From Hyphomicrobium denitrificans 1NES1 (lineage in GTDB: Bacteria; Pseudomonadota; Alphaproteobacteria; Rhizobiales; Hyphomicrobiaceae): DNA of 64,000 bases. The stretch lies in contig NC_021172.1 in assembly GCF_000230975.2 (NCBI RefSeq), forward strand, positions 1,364,001 through 1,428,000, given 5' to 3'. The translations under genes were made by a program, and so were the position numbers. The notes beneath the pieces were generated by a model. That model was given only the letters and a program-made list of their open reading frames with translations, did no database searches and was not told the DNA's origin. Positions 18,025-27,585 of this stretch are shown in pieces; positions within the stretch are counted from its first letter, which is position 1, and each line of letters starts with the position of its first letter.

Positions 18025-19323
18025 TTAGAGGTAACGATTGAGCAGCACCATTTCTTGGTTTTGCAATTCTTCGCGGAATCTTTTGTTTTGCACCGTTAGA
18101 CCGTCCCCGTAGGCCTTTCGGTTCGCGACCAACTTCTCAAACTGTTGCGTCAAGAGATCAAAATCGAGTGTTTCAATAGCTTGACAGAAGCCGATCAACC
18201 CCATCGATTGAAGCAAAGCATCGTTCTTGGTGGCGTATCCAATCGAGAGGGTCGGTCGTCCGAGTTTCAATGAGCAGACAATGTTGTGAAAGCGGGTCGC
18301 GACGACGATATCGGTATCTACCATCTGGCGCATGACGTCATGCAAAGAGTAGGCAAGCTCGGCGATAATGGGGGCAGTGCTGGTTTCTGGCTGTGCGCCG
18401 TAGAGCGCTTCCAGCAGTTGCTCGATTGTCGCTTGGTCGGACGTATCACCCATCAATAATCGGACGCGATAACCCTTGGTAATAAGCCAATTTATGAAGC
18501 GCGCCATTTTGGCGAGATAGTCTTCATAAATCGCAGAATTATTGGCTTTGTCGCCCCTCCAACCGTTGTAGGTCATGACACCGATCCCTACCGTCAACAC
18601 GCTTCCCGATGCGCGGGGTGGGCGGAAGGTGGCGGGAGCCGGTAGCGCAAAGGCGATGTCGGGGAAGATTGTATGCTGACTTACGTCACAGCCAATACTC
18701 TGCATGAAATTGTACGAGATTTCGTCCCGGTATGACACATAATCTGCCTGTTTCGCCGCCATTTTCATGAGCCACCGGCTTAGTGGGTGTTTGATTGGGC
18801 CGGCACCAATACTTACAAAACCGACTTTTGTGCCGAAAAGCCGTGCAAGGACGGTCCACCGGAAAAGCCAGTAAGGCATCCCGAAAGGGCCGGTTAAGTA
18901 GTCATCGAGAATACCTGTCCCGGGAATGAGAAGCACGTCGATTTCGCGCAAATGGCGCAGTGCCTGAGTGAGTGATACGATCTCTCCGGGAATATTGAGA
19001 CAAAGTGTGTTTAGCCACCGCAACAGCCGGTGTTTGGGCCGGAAGTTCATTGCGATACTCTCAACAGAATATCTCCGCGCAATTTTGTCGGGGTCTCCGC
19101 AAATGCAGACGATCTCGGTCGTCGGCGCTTGACTGCGCAGAAAGCGCAGCATCGCCTCCAGCGAGCCGTCGTTGCCGTAATTACCGATGCCGAACAATCC
19201 GAAGAGCCCGATCCGACGTGCCGGTTTGCGGCCGTCTGTGGGCGATCGAGGCAAGGTAACGCTGTCTGGCCGCGCAGGCTGCAAACTGGCCCGGGCAGTC
19301 ATCTTATTCATCTTAAATGGCAT
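18025..19323 (-). CDS. Polysaccharide pyruvyl transferase family protein
   Basis: A 432-residue GT-B-like enzyme of the CsaB/WcaK/ExoV family that moves pyruvate from phosphoenolpyruvate to a sugar, forming a ketal. Typical elements are the N-terminal GLFGLFGIGNYGNDGSLEAM, LLIPGTGILDDY, VGFVSIGAGPIKHP, VSYRDEISYNFM and the C-terminal VVATRFHNIVCSLKLGRPTL. Acidic ketals are common in exopolysaccharides. Three in-frame ATGs lie at the N-terminus, and the first is used here. It is transcribed divergently from the flippase gene. Confidence 0.85.
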   Translation of the reverse strand: MPFKMNKMTARASLQPARPDSVTLPRSPTDGRKPARRIGLFGLFGIGNYGNDGSLEAMLRFLRSQAPTTEIVCICGDPDKIARRYSVESIAMNFRPKHRLLRWLNTLCLNIPGEIVSLTQALRHLREIDVLLIPGTGILDDYLTGPFGMPYWLFRWTVLARLFGTKVGFVSIGAGPIKHPLSRWLMKMAAKQADYVSYRDEISYNFMQSIGCDVSQHTIFPDIAFALPAPATFRPPRASGSVLTVGIGVMTYNGWRGDKANNSAIYEDYLAKMARFINWLITKGYRVRLLMGDTSDQATIEQLLEALYGAQPETSTAPIIAELAYSLHDVMRQMVDTDIVVATRFHNIVCSLKLGRPTLSIGYATKNDALLQSMGLIGFCQAIETLDFDLLTQQFEKLVANRKAYGDGLTVQNKRFREELQNQEMVLLNRYL

Positions 19324-19628
19324 CCCTGTTTCGAGAGGTGCGGTACATGTTGGCCAAGTATCAGGCTCGAAGCGCGAAGCAATATCCGTTCCAGATTAAA
19401 AGCCTAGTCGCGCAACGAAAATCCCTAGTCTAACGAGGTAGGGATTTCAATTAACCTACTTATTTTGAAGCTCGAGATTGTTTTCTGAAGTCATTTTTGC
19501 ATGGCCAATTAGGGTTTAGATTTCCCTGAGGACCACCAATTCCGACGATTGGCAGGCGCCTTGCATATTGGTTACGGACCATTTCCTGCATTCAAACAAC
19601 CATAGCGCCGGCCATTTGAGGAACGGTA
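19324..19628. other. Divergent intergenic region of the polysaccharide locus
   Basis: The 305 bases between the pyruvyl transferase (minus) and the flippase (plus) contain no gene. They are AT-rich between 19440 and 19500 and hold a 9-bp perfect inverted repeat (19419-19447), annotated separately. GAGGA precedes the flippase ATG at 19629. Confidence 0.45.
19419..19447. promoter_or_regulatory. Inverted repeat, possible operator
   Basis: AAATCCCTA (19419-19427) and TAGGGATTT (19439-19447) are perfect complements separated by 11 bases, a centre-to-centre spacing of about two helical turns. The site lies between two divergent genes, so it cannot be the terminator of either. It could be bound by a dimeric regulator, such as the LuxR-type protein encoded at 32016, but this is inference. 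Confidence 0.4.
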
Positions 19629-21113
19629 ATGATAGGAATACGACGAGCTCTTCTCATGGCCAGCGGCGAGCGCTATGCCGGCCTTCTGATCAGCTTTGTC
19701 ACGTTGCCGGTCGTCTCGCGGCTTTTAACCCCCGCCGAGATTGGTGTGTCGGTGGTTGGTTTAGCAATTACGACGCTCATTCTTTCGGTTCGTGAATTTG
19801 CTACGACGAGCTTCATCATACAGCATCGCGACCTCCAGCCGACGCATGTCCATGCGTCGTTCACCTTTCTCCTCTTGGTGTCGGTGCTTATCTCCTCAGT
19901 TTTGACCCTGCTTTCCGGCAGTATTGCTGAGTTTTACGGTGAGCCGCGGCTTGCACCATACCTGTGCATTGGTGCCGTCTCGATTTCGGTCGAAGTCGTG
20001 GGCGCGATGGTGGCTGCGCTGTTGCGCAGAAACATGGCGTTCGGAACCCTTGCAATCATCAACATATCGGGTGCGGCCGTTGGAGCATCTGTAACACTGG
20101 CATTGGCGTCGCTCGGTTTCAGTTACATGAGCTTCGCATGGGCGACGCTCGCATCGACAATAACTATTGCAATTATGTCTCTCTTCTTTTGGCGGGACTG
20201 GTCGATCTTCCGCCTTTCGCTACATGCGTGGGGAGGCATGGCGGAGTTTGGAGGGTACAACGGCCTCAACGTGATGCTGTACAGGATCTACGAAGCATTG
20301 CCATCGATGGCCCTTGGACGTGTCCTTTCTTTTGAACATCTCGCACTCTATACACGCGCAATAACGCTTTGCCAGTTGCCGGATCGCGCGGTCTTACGTG
20401 GTCTCGATTCAATCCTCCTGCCGGCATTTTCGATCGAGGTTCGCAACGGCCGTTCGTTGGTCGGCGCCTATGTCCGCTCAATTGAGATCATTACCGCAAT
20501 CCAGTGGCCAGCCCTCGTTACACTTGCAATTCTCGCCGATCCGTTGGTCCGTTTGATTCTCGGTGCTCAGTGGGAAGGCAGCGTGCCATTGGTGCGTATC
20601 ATGGCGATCGCATCGATGTTCTCGTTTTCTGCCGAGCTCAATTATCCTGTGCTGATGGCAATGGGGGCAATGCGGGATATTTTCAAACGCAGTCTTATTG
20701 CATGGCCGATTTCGGCATTGGTCATCGTCTGCGCCGCCATGTTTGGAGTTATGGCTGCTGCTTCCGCTTGGCTCGTGACGCTACCTTTCCAGGCGTATGT
20801 CTCCATCTGGTTTGTGCAGCGCCATGTTGACATTAGCTGGAAACAGCTTGCTAGGGCAGTCATCATATCGGGAATTGTTACGCTCTTTAGCGCTGTGGGT
20901 CCCTTGCTTGCTGTCGTTCTGTCAGGAAGCGGACAGATAAGTTATTTAGCAAGCTTCGTCGCAGCCGCTTTGAGCGCGGTCGGCTGGATCGTCGGTCTCA
21001 AGTTGACGGGGCATACTATGTTCTCGGAACTCGAAAAAATTCTGGTCCACATTTTGTTGCTTCCATCAACACGAGGGCGAACGCCCGATGAGGCCGTTGG
21101 TCGGAAGGCGTGA
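19629..21113 (+). CDS. Polysaccharide flippase, Wzx/MATE-like (PST family)
   Basis: A 494-residue protein with 12-14 predicted membrane helices. The N-terminal RRALLMASGERYAGLLISFV and VVSRLLTPAEIGVSVVGLAI blocks match the Wzx/RfbX and PST flippase families (R-LTP-E-G pattern). It should move undecaprenyl-linked repeat units across the inner membrane. ATG 19629 follows GAGGA. It opens the plus-strand operon running through two glycosyltransferases to the deacetylase at 27475. Substrate specificity cannot be read from the sequence. Confidence 0.9.
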   Translation: MIGIRRALLMASGERYAGLLISFVTLPVVSRLLTPAEIGVSVVGLAITTLILSVREFATTSFIIQHRDLQPTHVHASFTFLLLVSVLISSVLTLLSGSIAEFYGEPRLAPYLCIGAVSISVEVVGAMVAALLRRNMAFGTLAIINISGAAVGASVTLALASLGFSYMSFAWATLASTITIAIMSLFFWRDWSIFRLSLHAWGGMAEFGGYNGLNVMLYRIYEALPSMALGRVLSFEHLALYTRAITLCQLPDRAVLRGLDSILLPAFSIEVRNGRSLVGAYVRSIEIITAIQWPALVTLAILADPLVRLILGAQWEGSVPLVRIMAIASMFSFSAELNYPVLMAMGAMRDIFKRSLIAWPISALVIVCAAMFGVMAAASAWLVTLPFQAYVSIWFVQRHVDISWKQLARAVIISGIVTLFSAVGPLLAVVLSGSGQISYLASFVAAALSAVGWIVGLKLTGHTMFSELEKILVHILLLPSTRGRTPDEAVGRKA

Positions 21114-21167
21114 GTGAAAGTGTGGTTTGGCGCTAACGCATCGATTTTTGGAAGGTGGCGAAAATAA

Positions 21168-22232
21168 ATGACGAGTATCGATGTTGCAGTACCTTGTTAC
21201 CAATACGGCCGTTATTTGCGGGACTGTGTCAGCAGCATCCTTAGCCAGGACGTCGAGAACTTGCGCGTTCTGATCATCGACAACGGTTCAACTGATGATT
21301 CAGTTGACGTCGCCCGACGTCTTGCCGCCGAAGATGATCGTGTTCACGTTGTCCATTTCGAAACCAATCGTGGGCCGCAAGCAGCATATAACTACGGCAT
21401 CGACTGGGCATCCGCCGACTATTTTCTACTCATTGATGCCGACGATGTTCTTGCGCCAGGTGCGCTTGCGCGAGCAATTGCGTTACTTGAGCGCGATAAG
21501 AATGTAGTTTTTGCTCACGGGGTTGAGCTGCTGCAATCGTTCGAGGCAGGAGTTGAACATCACTTACCGGAAAATGCGGAGGAGGGGTCTTGGCGTGTGA
21601 CGTCCGGGCACAGCTTCATCAAGCGCGCGTTGCGCAGGGGGTGTTGGACGGTTGGAGCGACCACGGTGATCAGACGGACTTCGGCGCAGAAGCAGGCTGG
21701 CCACTACTCAGCGCAACTGCCTGACTCGGATGATCTGGAACTCTGGCTGCGGATGGCGCTGCTTGGTGACGTCGCAGAGACGACGGCGGTACAAGCAGTG
21801 CGGCGTGTACATGGCAGTCAAATCACTACCAGGCTACGTAACGATGCGCTGTACGAAGTCGAACAGATTCGTAGGGCTTGCTTTTCGTTTCTTGACGGTC
21901 CCGGCGCAGCTCTGCCCGATGCAGATGCGCTGCGCACGTTGGCGCTTCGAGGTGTGGCGAAGAGCAGTTTGTGGGCTGCGGTGCTGCACTTTAGAGGTGG
22001 CAAAAGCGAGAGTGGGGAACGACTAATGCGCTACGCGGTGGAGGCATCCTTAATGGCTACGCTGCCGCGAATTATGCGTCGTTTCTGGTTGTTTTCTTGG
22101 CCGCCATCGCGCATGCGTTCGCTCGTTCGGGCGGTGTGGGGCGTGCTTCGTCACGGCGGTCCTACTGCGTATCATGGTGAGCCTCATATTTCGCCGCGGG
22201 TTGCTTATTTGGGCGAGGGCAAAAAGAGATGA
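21168..22232 (+). CDS. Glycosyltransferase, GT2 family
   Basis: A 354-residue soluble GT-A enzyme. IDVAVPCYQYGRYLRDCVSS starts the nucleotide-binding fold, followed by IIDNGSTDDSVDVARRL and the metal-binding YFLLIDADDVLAPGAL. It adds a sugar to the lipid-linked intermediate on the cytoplasmic side. The last four bases overlap the start of the next GT2 gene (ATGA), indicating coupling. Donor and acceptor are unknown. Confidence 0.88.
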   Translation: MTSIDVAVPCYQYGRYLRDCVSSILSQDVENLRVLIIDNGSTDDSVDVARRLAAEDDRVHVVHFETNRGPQAAYNYGIDWASADYFLLIDADDVLAPGALARAIALLERDKNVVFAHGVELLQSFEAGVEHHLPENAEEGSWRVTSGHSFIKRALRRGCWTVGATTVIRRTSAQKQAGHYSAQLPDSDDLELWLRMALLGDVAETTAVQAVRRVHGSQITTRLRNDALYEVEQIRRACFSFLDGPGAALPDADALRTLALRGVAKSSLWAAVLHFRGGKSESGERLMRYAVEASLMATLPRIMRRFWLFSWPPSRMRSLVRAVWGVLRHGGPTAYHGEPHISPRVAYLGEGKKR

Positions 22233-23143
22233 TGCTCAGTGTGCTCATCGCCACAATGAACCGCCCAGACGATCTCCGGCGGGCACTCTTGTCGCTGGCA
22301 GCGCAGCAGCGGCTGCCGGACGAAGTCATCGTCATCGACCAGAGTGAAGACCGTCTCAGTCAGCTCGCTTGTGCGGCAGTCAATGCCGAGGGACCGCTGG
22401 TTTCCCGCGTCCGATATTTCCATCAGGATGTTCCAAGTTTGGTTCGCGCCCGAAATCGCGGAGTTTCAATTGCTGCCGGCGAGATCCTGAGCTTCCTCGA
22501 TGATGATGTTGTCCTCGAGCCGGATTACTACAGCCATGTCCTCGCGGCATTTTCGGTTGATCCTGGCATCGGTGCTATTGGAGGATCGGTACAGAATGTC
22601 AGATTTGGCGGAGTGAAATGGCGTGTGCGGCAAGCACTCGCTTGTCTTTTTCTTCTTAATAAGTGGAACGGCCGAATGACCGCATCGGGTTTCGGATATC
22701 CTCTGTACCACAGGCCGATCACCCGCAACACGTCCGTCGACATGCTACATGGATGCAACATGTCAGTCCGTCGATCTGCAGTCGACGGAGATTGGTTCGA
22801 TGACTGGTTTACCGGCTATTCCTTCCGGGAAGACGCAGAGTTCAGCTATCGCGTCTCGCGCCGGTGGAAGGTCATCATGATCCCCGAAGCACGACTCGAT
22901 CACAACGAATCGCGAGCCAATCGCCTCTCCAACACGGAGCGAAAAAGCATGGAGGTTCACAATTACGCCTACGTTTGGCGGAAGCACCGCGGTGGCGGCT
23001 TGGCCAGCCGCATGCTCTTTATGTATTCGCTTGCTGGCCTTCTCCTGATCGAATGGGTCGAGGCAATCGGGAAGACACAGAAGAAAGCGGCGACCTTTCA
23101 GTCGGCGCTCGATGCGGTTCGCACATTGAGAATTCGGGCATGA
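22229..23143 (+). CDS. Glycosyltransferase, GT2 family (second)
   Basis: A 304-residue GT-A enzyme. Hallmarks are LSVLIATMNRPDDLRRALLS, VIVIDQSED, the metal-binding ILSFLDDDVVLEPDYY and, after a basic linker, FREDAEFSYRVSRRWK, which holds the likely catalytic ED. A short C-terminal hydrophobic stretch (LFMYSLAGLLLIEWVE) may bind the membrane. It overlaps both neighbours by ATGA junctions, so the three genes are translationally coupled. Confidence 0.87.
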   Translation: MMLSVLIATMNRPDDLRRALLSLAAQQRLPDEVIVIDQSEDRLSQLACAAVNAEGPLVSRVRYFHQDVPSLVRARNRGVSIAAGEILSFLDDDVVLEPDYYSHVLAAFSVDPGIGAIGGSVQNVRFGGVKWRVRQALACLFLLNKWNGRMTASGFGYPLYHRPITRNTSVDMLHGCNMSVRRSAVDGDWFDDWFTGYSFREDAEFSYRVSRRWKVIMIPEARLDHNESRANRLSNTERKSMEVHNYAYVWRKHRGGGLASRMLFMYSLAGLLLIEWVEAIGKTQKKAATFQSALDAVRTLRIRA

Positions 23144-24498
23144 ATCTTATGTCTTCTCAGCCCACAGGCGACTCGCGCAGCGTCGCGTCGGATGACTACG
23201 GCAACGGCGCGATTGGCGAGACAATTTTTTCCCTGGCTGCGGAAATCTTTCCTATCTGCCGCAGCATCACCGGCGATGGCGTGCGGCAGACGTTAAATAT
23301 TCTGCGGCGCCACATCGATTTAGACGTACATGAAGTACCGAGCGGCACGCAGGTTTTTGATTGGACGATACCACTCGAGTGGAATATCCGCGATGCATAT
23401 ATCAAAGCGCCTTCAGGTGAGCGCGTAGTCGATTTCAAAACTTCGAGTCTTCACGTGCTCAACTATAGCCAGCCCGTGCACGTGCAGATGCCGCTCAGCC
23501 AACTCAAGGAGCACATTTATACACTGCCTCAGCAACCCCATGCGGTGCCTTACCGGACGGCCTATGGTGGTGATCGCTGGGGCTTTTGCATGGCGCACAA
23601 TCAATTCGCTCAACTTGAGGATGGTATTTACGAGGCCGTGATCGATTCATCGCTCACGAAAGGCAACCTGACGTACGGCGAGGTGTTTCACCGCGGTGCC
23701 ACCGACCACGAAGTGTTGCTGTCGACACATATTTGTCATCCCTCCCTTGCCAACGATAATTGCTCCGGACTGGCGCTGCTTACAGCTCTCGTTAAATGCA
23801 TAACGAGACGGAAAACGCGCTATAGCTACCGCTTCCTATTCGGGCCGGGAACGCTCGGAGCCATCAGCTGGCTGGCGCGCAACTCGTCGTCAGTGCGAAA
23901 CATCAAGCACGGCCTCGTACTCTCATGTGTCGGCGATGGCGGTGGGCCGACGTACAAGAAATCGCGGATCGGAGATGCGTTTATCGATCGTGCTTTCATC
24001 CACGTCCTGAAGCACGCGAGCAGCAATCCCAACATTATTGATTTTTTTCCGTATGGCTATGATGAGCGACAATTCTGCTCGCCGGGATTTAATTTGCCGG
24101 TCGGCTTGTTTCAGCGGAGCCAATTTGGGACGTTTCCCCAGTACCATTGTTCGGACGACAATCTCGATTTCATAAAGCCCGAGCATCTCGCTACGTCCTT
24201 TCAAATGATCACCTCGGTGCTCGATGTGATTGAAGGCGACCGGTATTACGCGCGTACGAATCCATTCTGCGAGCCCCAGCTTGGGCGGCGGGGGCTTTAT
24301 AGCTCCGTCGGCGGTACGAAGGACGTTGCCGACCGCAACATGGCTATGCTCTGGGTTTTGAATCTCAGCGACGGCGAGCATTCGCTGCTCGATATTGCGG
24401 AACGGGCCGGTGTGCCATTTTCGGTCATTGCGGACCTTGCTAGTGAGCTGGTTGTTAACGACCTGCTGACCGAAAGAGATATCGTGACATCCGCATGA
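23140..24498 (+). CDS. DUF4910 aminopeptidase-like protein with C-terminal winged helix
   Basis: About 452 residues. The N-terminal FPICRSITGDGVRQTLNILR and VFDWTIPLEWNIRDAYI blocks are typical of the DUF4910/DUF2172 family, built on an M28 zinc-peptidase fold. STHICHPSLANDNCSGLAL gives the candidate metal ligands His and Asp, and GYDERQFCSPGFNLPVG and YHCSDDNLD fit the rest of the site. The last about 80 residues (HSLLDIAERAGVPFSVIADL) resemble a winged helix. Such proteins occur in sugar-modification clusters; the reaction is not established. ATG 23140 overlaps the upstream TGA; the longer upstream frame overlaps the GT2 gene. Confidence 0.78.
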   Translation: MNLMSSQPTGDSRSVASDDYGNGAIGETIFSLAAEIFPICRSITGDGVRQTLNILRRHIDLDVHEVPSGTQVFDWTIPLEWNIRDAYIKAPSGERVVDFKTSSLHVLNYSQPVHVQMPLSQLKEHIYTLPQQPHAVPYRTAYGGDRWGFCMAHNQFAQLEDGIYEAVIDSSLTKGNLTYGEVFHRGATDHEVLLSTHICHPSLANDNCSGLALLTALVKCITRRKTRYSYRFLFGPGTLGAISWLARNSSSVRNIKHGLVLSCVGDGGGPTYKKSRIGDAFIDRAFIHVLKHASSNPNIIDFFPYGYDERQFCSPGFNLPVGLFQRSQFGTFPQYHCSDDNLDFIKPEHLATSFQMITSVLDVIEGDRYYARTNPFCEPQLGRRGLYSSVGGTKDVADRNMAMLWVLNLSDGEHSLLDIAERAGVPFSVIADLASELVVNDLLTERDIVTSA

Positions 24499-24702
24499 CG
24501 GACGGTGATCGCATATCCGCGACGCTCTTCAAAAGAGGTAGATTTTCAACCTTCGAGTACCACTGATTCAGAGTCCCATCCCGATAGAGATTGAGCAGTA
24601 GAATAGGCTGCGTTCAGCATGCTTAACGCGCCGCTCATTGGCATGGCCGTTGCATGATTATTGAACGTTTTGCGCCGCTCTGTCCGGTGGCGATCGGTCA
24701 AC

Positions 24703-26013
24703 ATGGATTTCAGTCTACAGATGAATATCCGCTTCGCTCACGATCAAACACACGGTCACATTCACGAGTCTGCGCCTTGCCGGCTCTGTGGTTCGACGGT
24801 GAATACCTCATTTGTCGATCTCGGGATGTCGCCATTGTGCGAGAGCTTCCTTGCCTCCGACCAACTAGACCGAATGGAGCCGTATTATCCGTTGCGCGTG
24901 ATGGTGTGCGGAAAGTGCTTTTTGGTGCAGCTCAAGGAATATGTCAGTCCACACGACATCTTCCATGAGTACGCGTATTTTTCGTCTTACTCGACGAGCT
25001 GGGTTTCCCACGCCAAGCGATATGTCGAGATGATCACGCAGCGACTTAAGCTTGGACCGCAAAGTCTTGCGGTCGAACTCGCCAGCAACGACGGTTATCT
25101 TCTGCAGCATTTTCTGCCGCTCGGCGTTCCGGTGCTCGGTATTGAACCGGCAGCGAACGTTGCCGAGGTTGCTATTGCCAAGGGGATAGACACGCGTGTT
25201 GCGTTCTTCGGAACAGCGCTTGCTAATACTCTCGTGGCGGAAGGAAAGAGGGCTGATCTCATCGCCGGCAATAACGTCCTGGCGCAGGTACCCGATCTCA
25301 ATGACTTCGTCGCCGGCATGAAGACGCTTCTCGCGCAGGAAGGTGTGATTACGCTTGAATTTCCTCATGTGCTGCGGCTCATGGAGGAAAACCAGTTTGA
25401 TACGATCTACCACGAACACTTCTCTTACTTCTCGTTGCTGACGATCGCGCACATGGCGGAGCGGCACGGGCTTAAGATCATCGATGTCGAGGAGCTGCCG
25501 ACCCACGGCGGTTCGCTGCGCGTATATCTCGCACACAAGGCATCCGTCAGAGAGCCGACTGGTGCCGTCGGGGCTCTTCTTGCGCGTGAGGAGCAAGCAG
25601 GCTTCAATCGGCTTGAAGGCTATGCAGGTTTCCAGGAGCAAGTGCGGCAGACAAAGCACAAGCTGCTGGCATTCCTTACGCAAGTCAAAGCGGAGGGCAA
25701 GCGGATCTGCGGATATGGCGCGCCGGGCAAGGGCAACACGCTGCTCAATTATTGCGGTATCGGGCCTGATTTCCTGGATTTCACAGTCGATCGTAATCCT
25801 TACAAGCACGGCCGCTTTACGCCAGGTATGCACATCCCGATCTACCCCGTTGAGGCGATTGATGCGGCTCGCCCCGACTACATTCTTATCCTTCCTTGGA
25901 ATCTCAAAGCCGAGATCGTGAACCAGATGCGACATGTCGCTGAGTGGGGCGGCAAGTTTATTATTCCTGTTCCGGAAGTCAGCGTTCTTGATCCGAAGGA
26001 CTTCATATCATGA
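24703..26013 (+). CDS. Sugar C-methyltransferase-like SAM enzyme
   Basis: About 436 residues with the three-part architecture of TylC3/NovU-type nucleotide-sugar C-methyltransferases. The N-terminal zinc region has CRLCGS (CxxC) and later VCGKC. The SAM domain reads AVELASNDGYLLQHFLPLGV. The C-terminal domain has the YHEHFSYFS block with the probable catalytic Tyr and His, then THGGSLRVY and CGYGAPGKGNTLLNYCGI. It probably methylates a keto-deoxyhexose carbon. The start at 24703 or 24721 is uncertain. The stop overlaps the cytidylyltransferase start (ATGA). Confidence 0.83.
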   Translation: MDFSLQMNIRFAHDQTHGHIHESAPCRLCGSTVNTSFVDLGMSPLCESFLASDQLDRMEPYYPLRVMVCGKCFLVQLKEYVSPHDIFHEYAYFSSYSTSWVSHAKRYVEMITQRLKLGPQSLAVELASNDGYLLQHFLPLGVPVLGIEPAANVAEVAIAKGIDTRVAFFGTALANTLVAEGKRADLIAGNNVLAQVPDLNDFVAGMKTLLAQEGVITLEFPHVLRLMEENQFDTIYHEHFSYFSLLTIAHMAERHGLKIIDVEELPTHGGSLRVYLAHKASVREPTGAVGALLAREEQAGFNRLEGYAGFQEQVRQTKHKLLAFLTQVKAEGKRICGYGAPGKGNTLLNYCGIGPDFLDFTVDRNPYKHGRFTPGMHIPIYPVEAIDAARPDYILILPWNLKAEIVNQMRHVAEWGGKFIIPVPEVSVLDPKDFIS

Positions 26014-26822
26014 AGGTCGTTCTGTTCTGCGGTGGACTTGGCACGCGGATCCGCGAATATTCCGAGACCATTCCGAAGCCGATGATTCCGATCGGCAATC
26101 ATCCGATCATGTGGCACGTCATGCACTACTACAGCCAGTACGGGCATCGCGACTTCGTGCTGTGTCTCGGTTACAAGGCCAATACGGTCAAAGATTTCTT
26201 TCTGAATTATCGGCCGCAGACCTACGCGGACTGCGTCGTCTCGGGCTTCGGCTCCAAGGTCGAATTTATTGGCGAACCCGAGGCGGACTGGCGCGTGGCC
26301 ATGATCGACACGGGCATCTGGCGCAATATAGGTGAGCGTCTGTGGGCCGTGCGTCATCTCGTGAAAGACGAGGAGATTTTCCTCGCCAACTATTCCGATG
26401 GGCTTACCGATGTAAATCTTGACGAAATGATCGAGCGTTTCAAGGCGAGCGACAAAGTCGGCTGCTTCTTGGCCATCCGGCCGCCCCTCACTTATCATCT
26501 CGCCGACATAGATGCGAACGGCAAGGTGCGGGAGTTTCGTTCTTCCGACCGTTCCGAGATGTGGATCAACGGAGGCTACTTCATCTTCCGCCGCGAGATC
26601 TTCGATTATATGCGTGACGGGGAAGAACTCGTTTTGGAGCCGTTCCGACGTCTGATCGAGGCGGACAAGCTCATGGCCTATAAACACGAAGGCTTCTGGC
26701 GTTCGATGGACACGCTCCGAGACCGTCAAGTCCTTGAGGACATGATCGAGAAGGGCCGCATGCCGTGGCGCTTCGGCGACGGCGGCGTCAGGCGTCACAA
26801 CGTGACTCTTGCCGGCGAATGA
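26010..26822 (+). CDS. rfbF: Glucose-1-phosphate cytidylyltransferase
   Basis: A 270-residue nucleotidyltransferase making CDP-glucose from CTP and glucose 1-phosphate, the entry to CDP-3,6-dideoxyhexose pathways. VVLFCGGLGTRIREYSETIP is the nucleotide-binding loop with Arg and Lys. FLANYSDGLTDVNL has the metal-binding Asp, and EMWINGGYFIF and FWRSMDTLRDR match the family closely. It overlaps both neighbours by four bases. No CDP-glucose 4,6-dehydratase (rfbG) is recognised in the window, although it normally follows rfbF. Confidence 0.92.
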   Translation: MKVVLFCGGLGTRIREYSETIPKPMIPIGNHPIMWHVMHYYSQYGHRDFVLCLGYKANTVKDFFLNYRPQTYADCVVSGFGSKVEFIGEPEADWRVAMIDTGIWRNIGERLWAVRHLVKDEEIFLANYSDGLTDVNLDEMIERFKASDKVGCFLAIRPPLTYHLADIDANGKVREFRSSDRSEMWINGGYFIFRREIFDYMRDGEELVLEPFRRLIEADKLMAYKHEGFWRSMDTLRDRQVLEDMIEKGRMPWRFGDGGVRRHNVTLAGE

Positions 26823-27475
26823 AACCTCTTCGGCTTGCAATTCCCGGCGAGAGCCTTTCCGTGCTCTGTCTTGGCGCTCATTCCGACGATATCGAGATCG
26901 GCGCGGGCGGTACGATCATGGCGTTGATCGACGCCGGCGTGCGTCTCGATGTGACGTGGTGCGTCTTCAGTGCGAACGGCGCGCGCAGAGGCGAGGCGGA
27001 GAATTCGGCTCGGGCGTTTTGCACCGGTTCGAATCGCGTGACCCTGGAGTTCGGCGGCTTCCGCGACAGCTACTTTCCGTATCAGGCTGTCGACATTAAG
27101 CCCTGGCTGGAGGATATCGGAAAACGAATGTCGACCCCCGATTTGATCTTTACGCATCGTCGCGACGACGCACATCAGGATCATCGTGAGGTATCGATGC
27201 TCACGTGGAATCTATTTCGTGACCATTTTATCCTGGAATACGAGATCCCCAAGTGGGACGGCGATCTCGGTCGGCCGAATGCATACGTATCGCTTTCGGC
27301 CGACGTCATGGACCGAAAGATCAAGTTGCTTCACGAGCACTTTGGTTCGCAGCGGTCAAAGGATTGGTTCGACGACGAAACCTTTCGAGGTCTCGCCCGG
27401 TTGAGGGGCATGGAGTGCCGGGCGCCAGAGCTTTATGCCGAGGGCTATTTCTTGCGGAAGCTTAGACTAGGCTAG
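26819..27475 (+). CDS. PIG-L/LmbE-family deacetylase
   Basis: About 218 residues. VLCLGAHSDDIEIGAGG corresponds to the zinc-binding A-H-P/S-D-D-x-E-x-G-x-G motif, and FTHRRDDAHQDHREV supplies the third ligand region. Family members remove acetyl groups from N-acetyl-sugars and related amides. ATG 26819 overlaps the upstream stop (ATGA); a longer frame begins inside rfbF. It is the last gene of the plus-strand operon, and no clear terminator follows. Confidence 0.87.
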   Translation: MKPLRLAIPGESLSVLCLGAHSDDIEIGAGGTIMALIDAGVRLDVTWCVFSANGARRGEAENSARAFCTGSNRVTLEFGGFRDSYFPYQAVDIKPWLEDIGKRMSTPDLIFTHRRDDAHQDHREVSMLTWNLFRDHFILEYEIPKWDGDLGRPNAYVSLSADVMDRKIKLLHEHFGSQRSKDWFDDETFRGLARLRGMECRAPELYAEGYFLRKLRLG

Positions 27476-27585
27476 TTCGGTCTAGCTCCTGCTCAATAGC
27501 GCAATTTTCTAAGAAGTATGCGCTACGCCTCGCGTCGTTTTGCGCATTAGCGCGGTGGTCACGATGGCATTGTGCCTAAACAGCA

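Noticed and set aside
25878..26840. A 320-codon minus-strand frame
   Set aside because: Antisense to rfbF and the end of the methyltransferase gene, both clearly coding; the product has no known motif.
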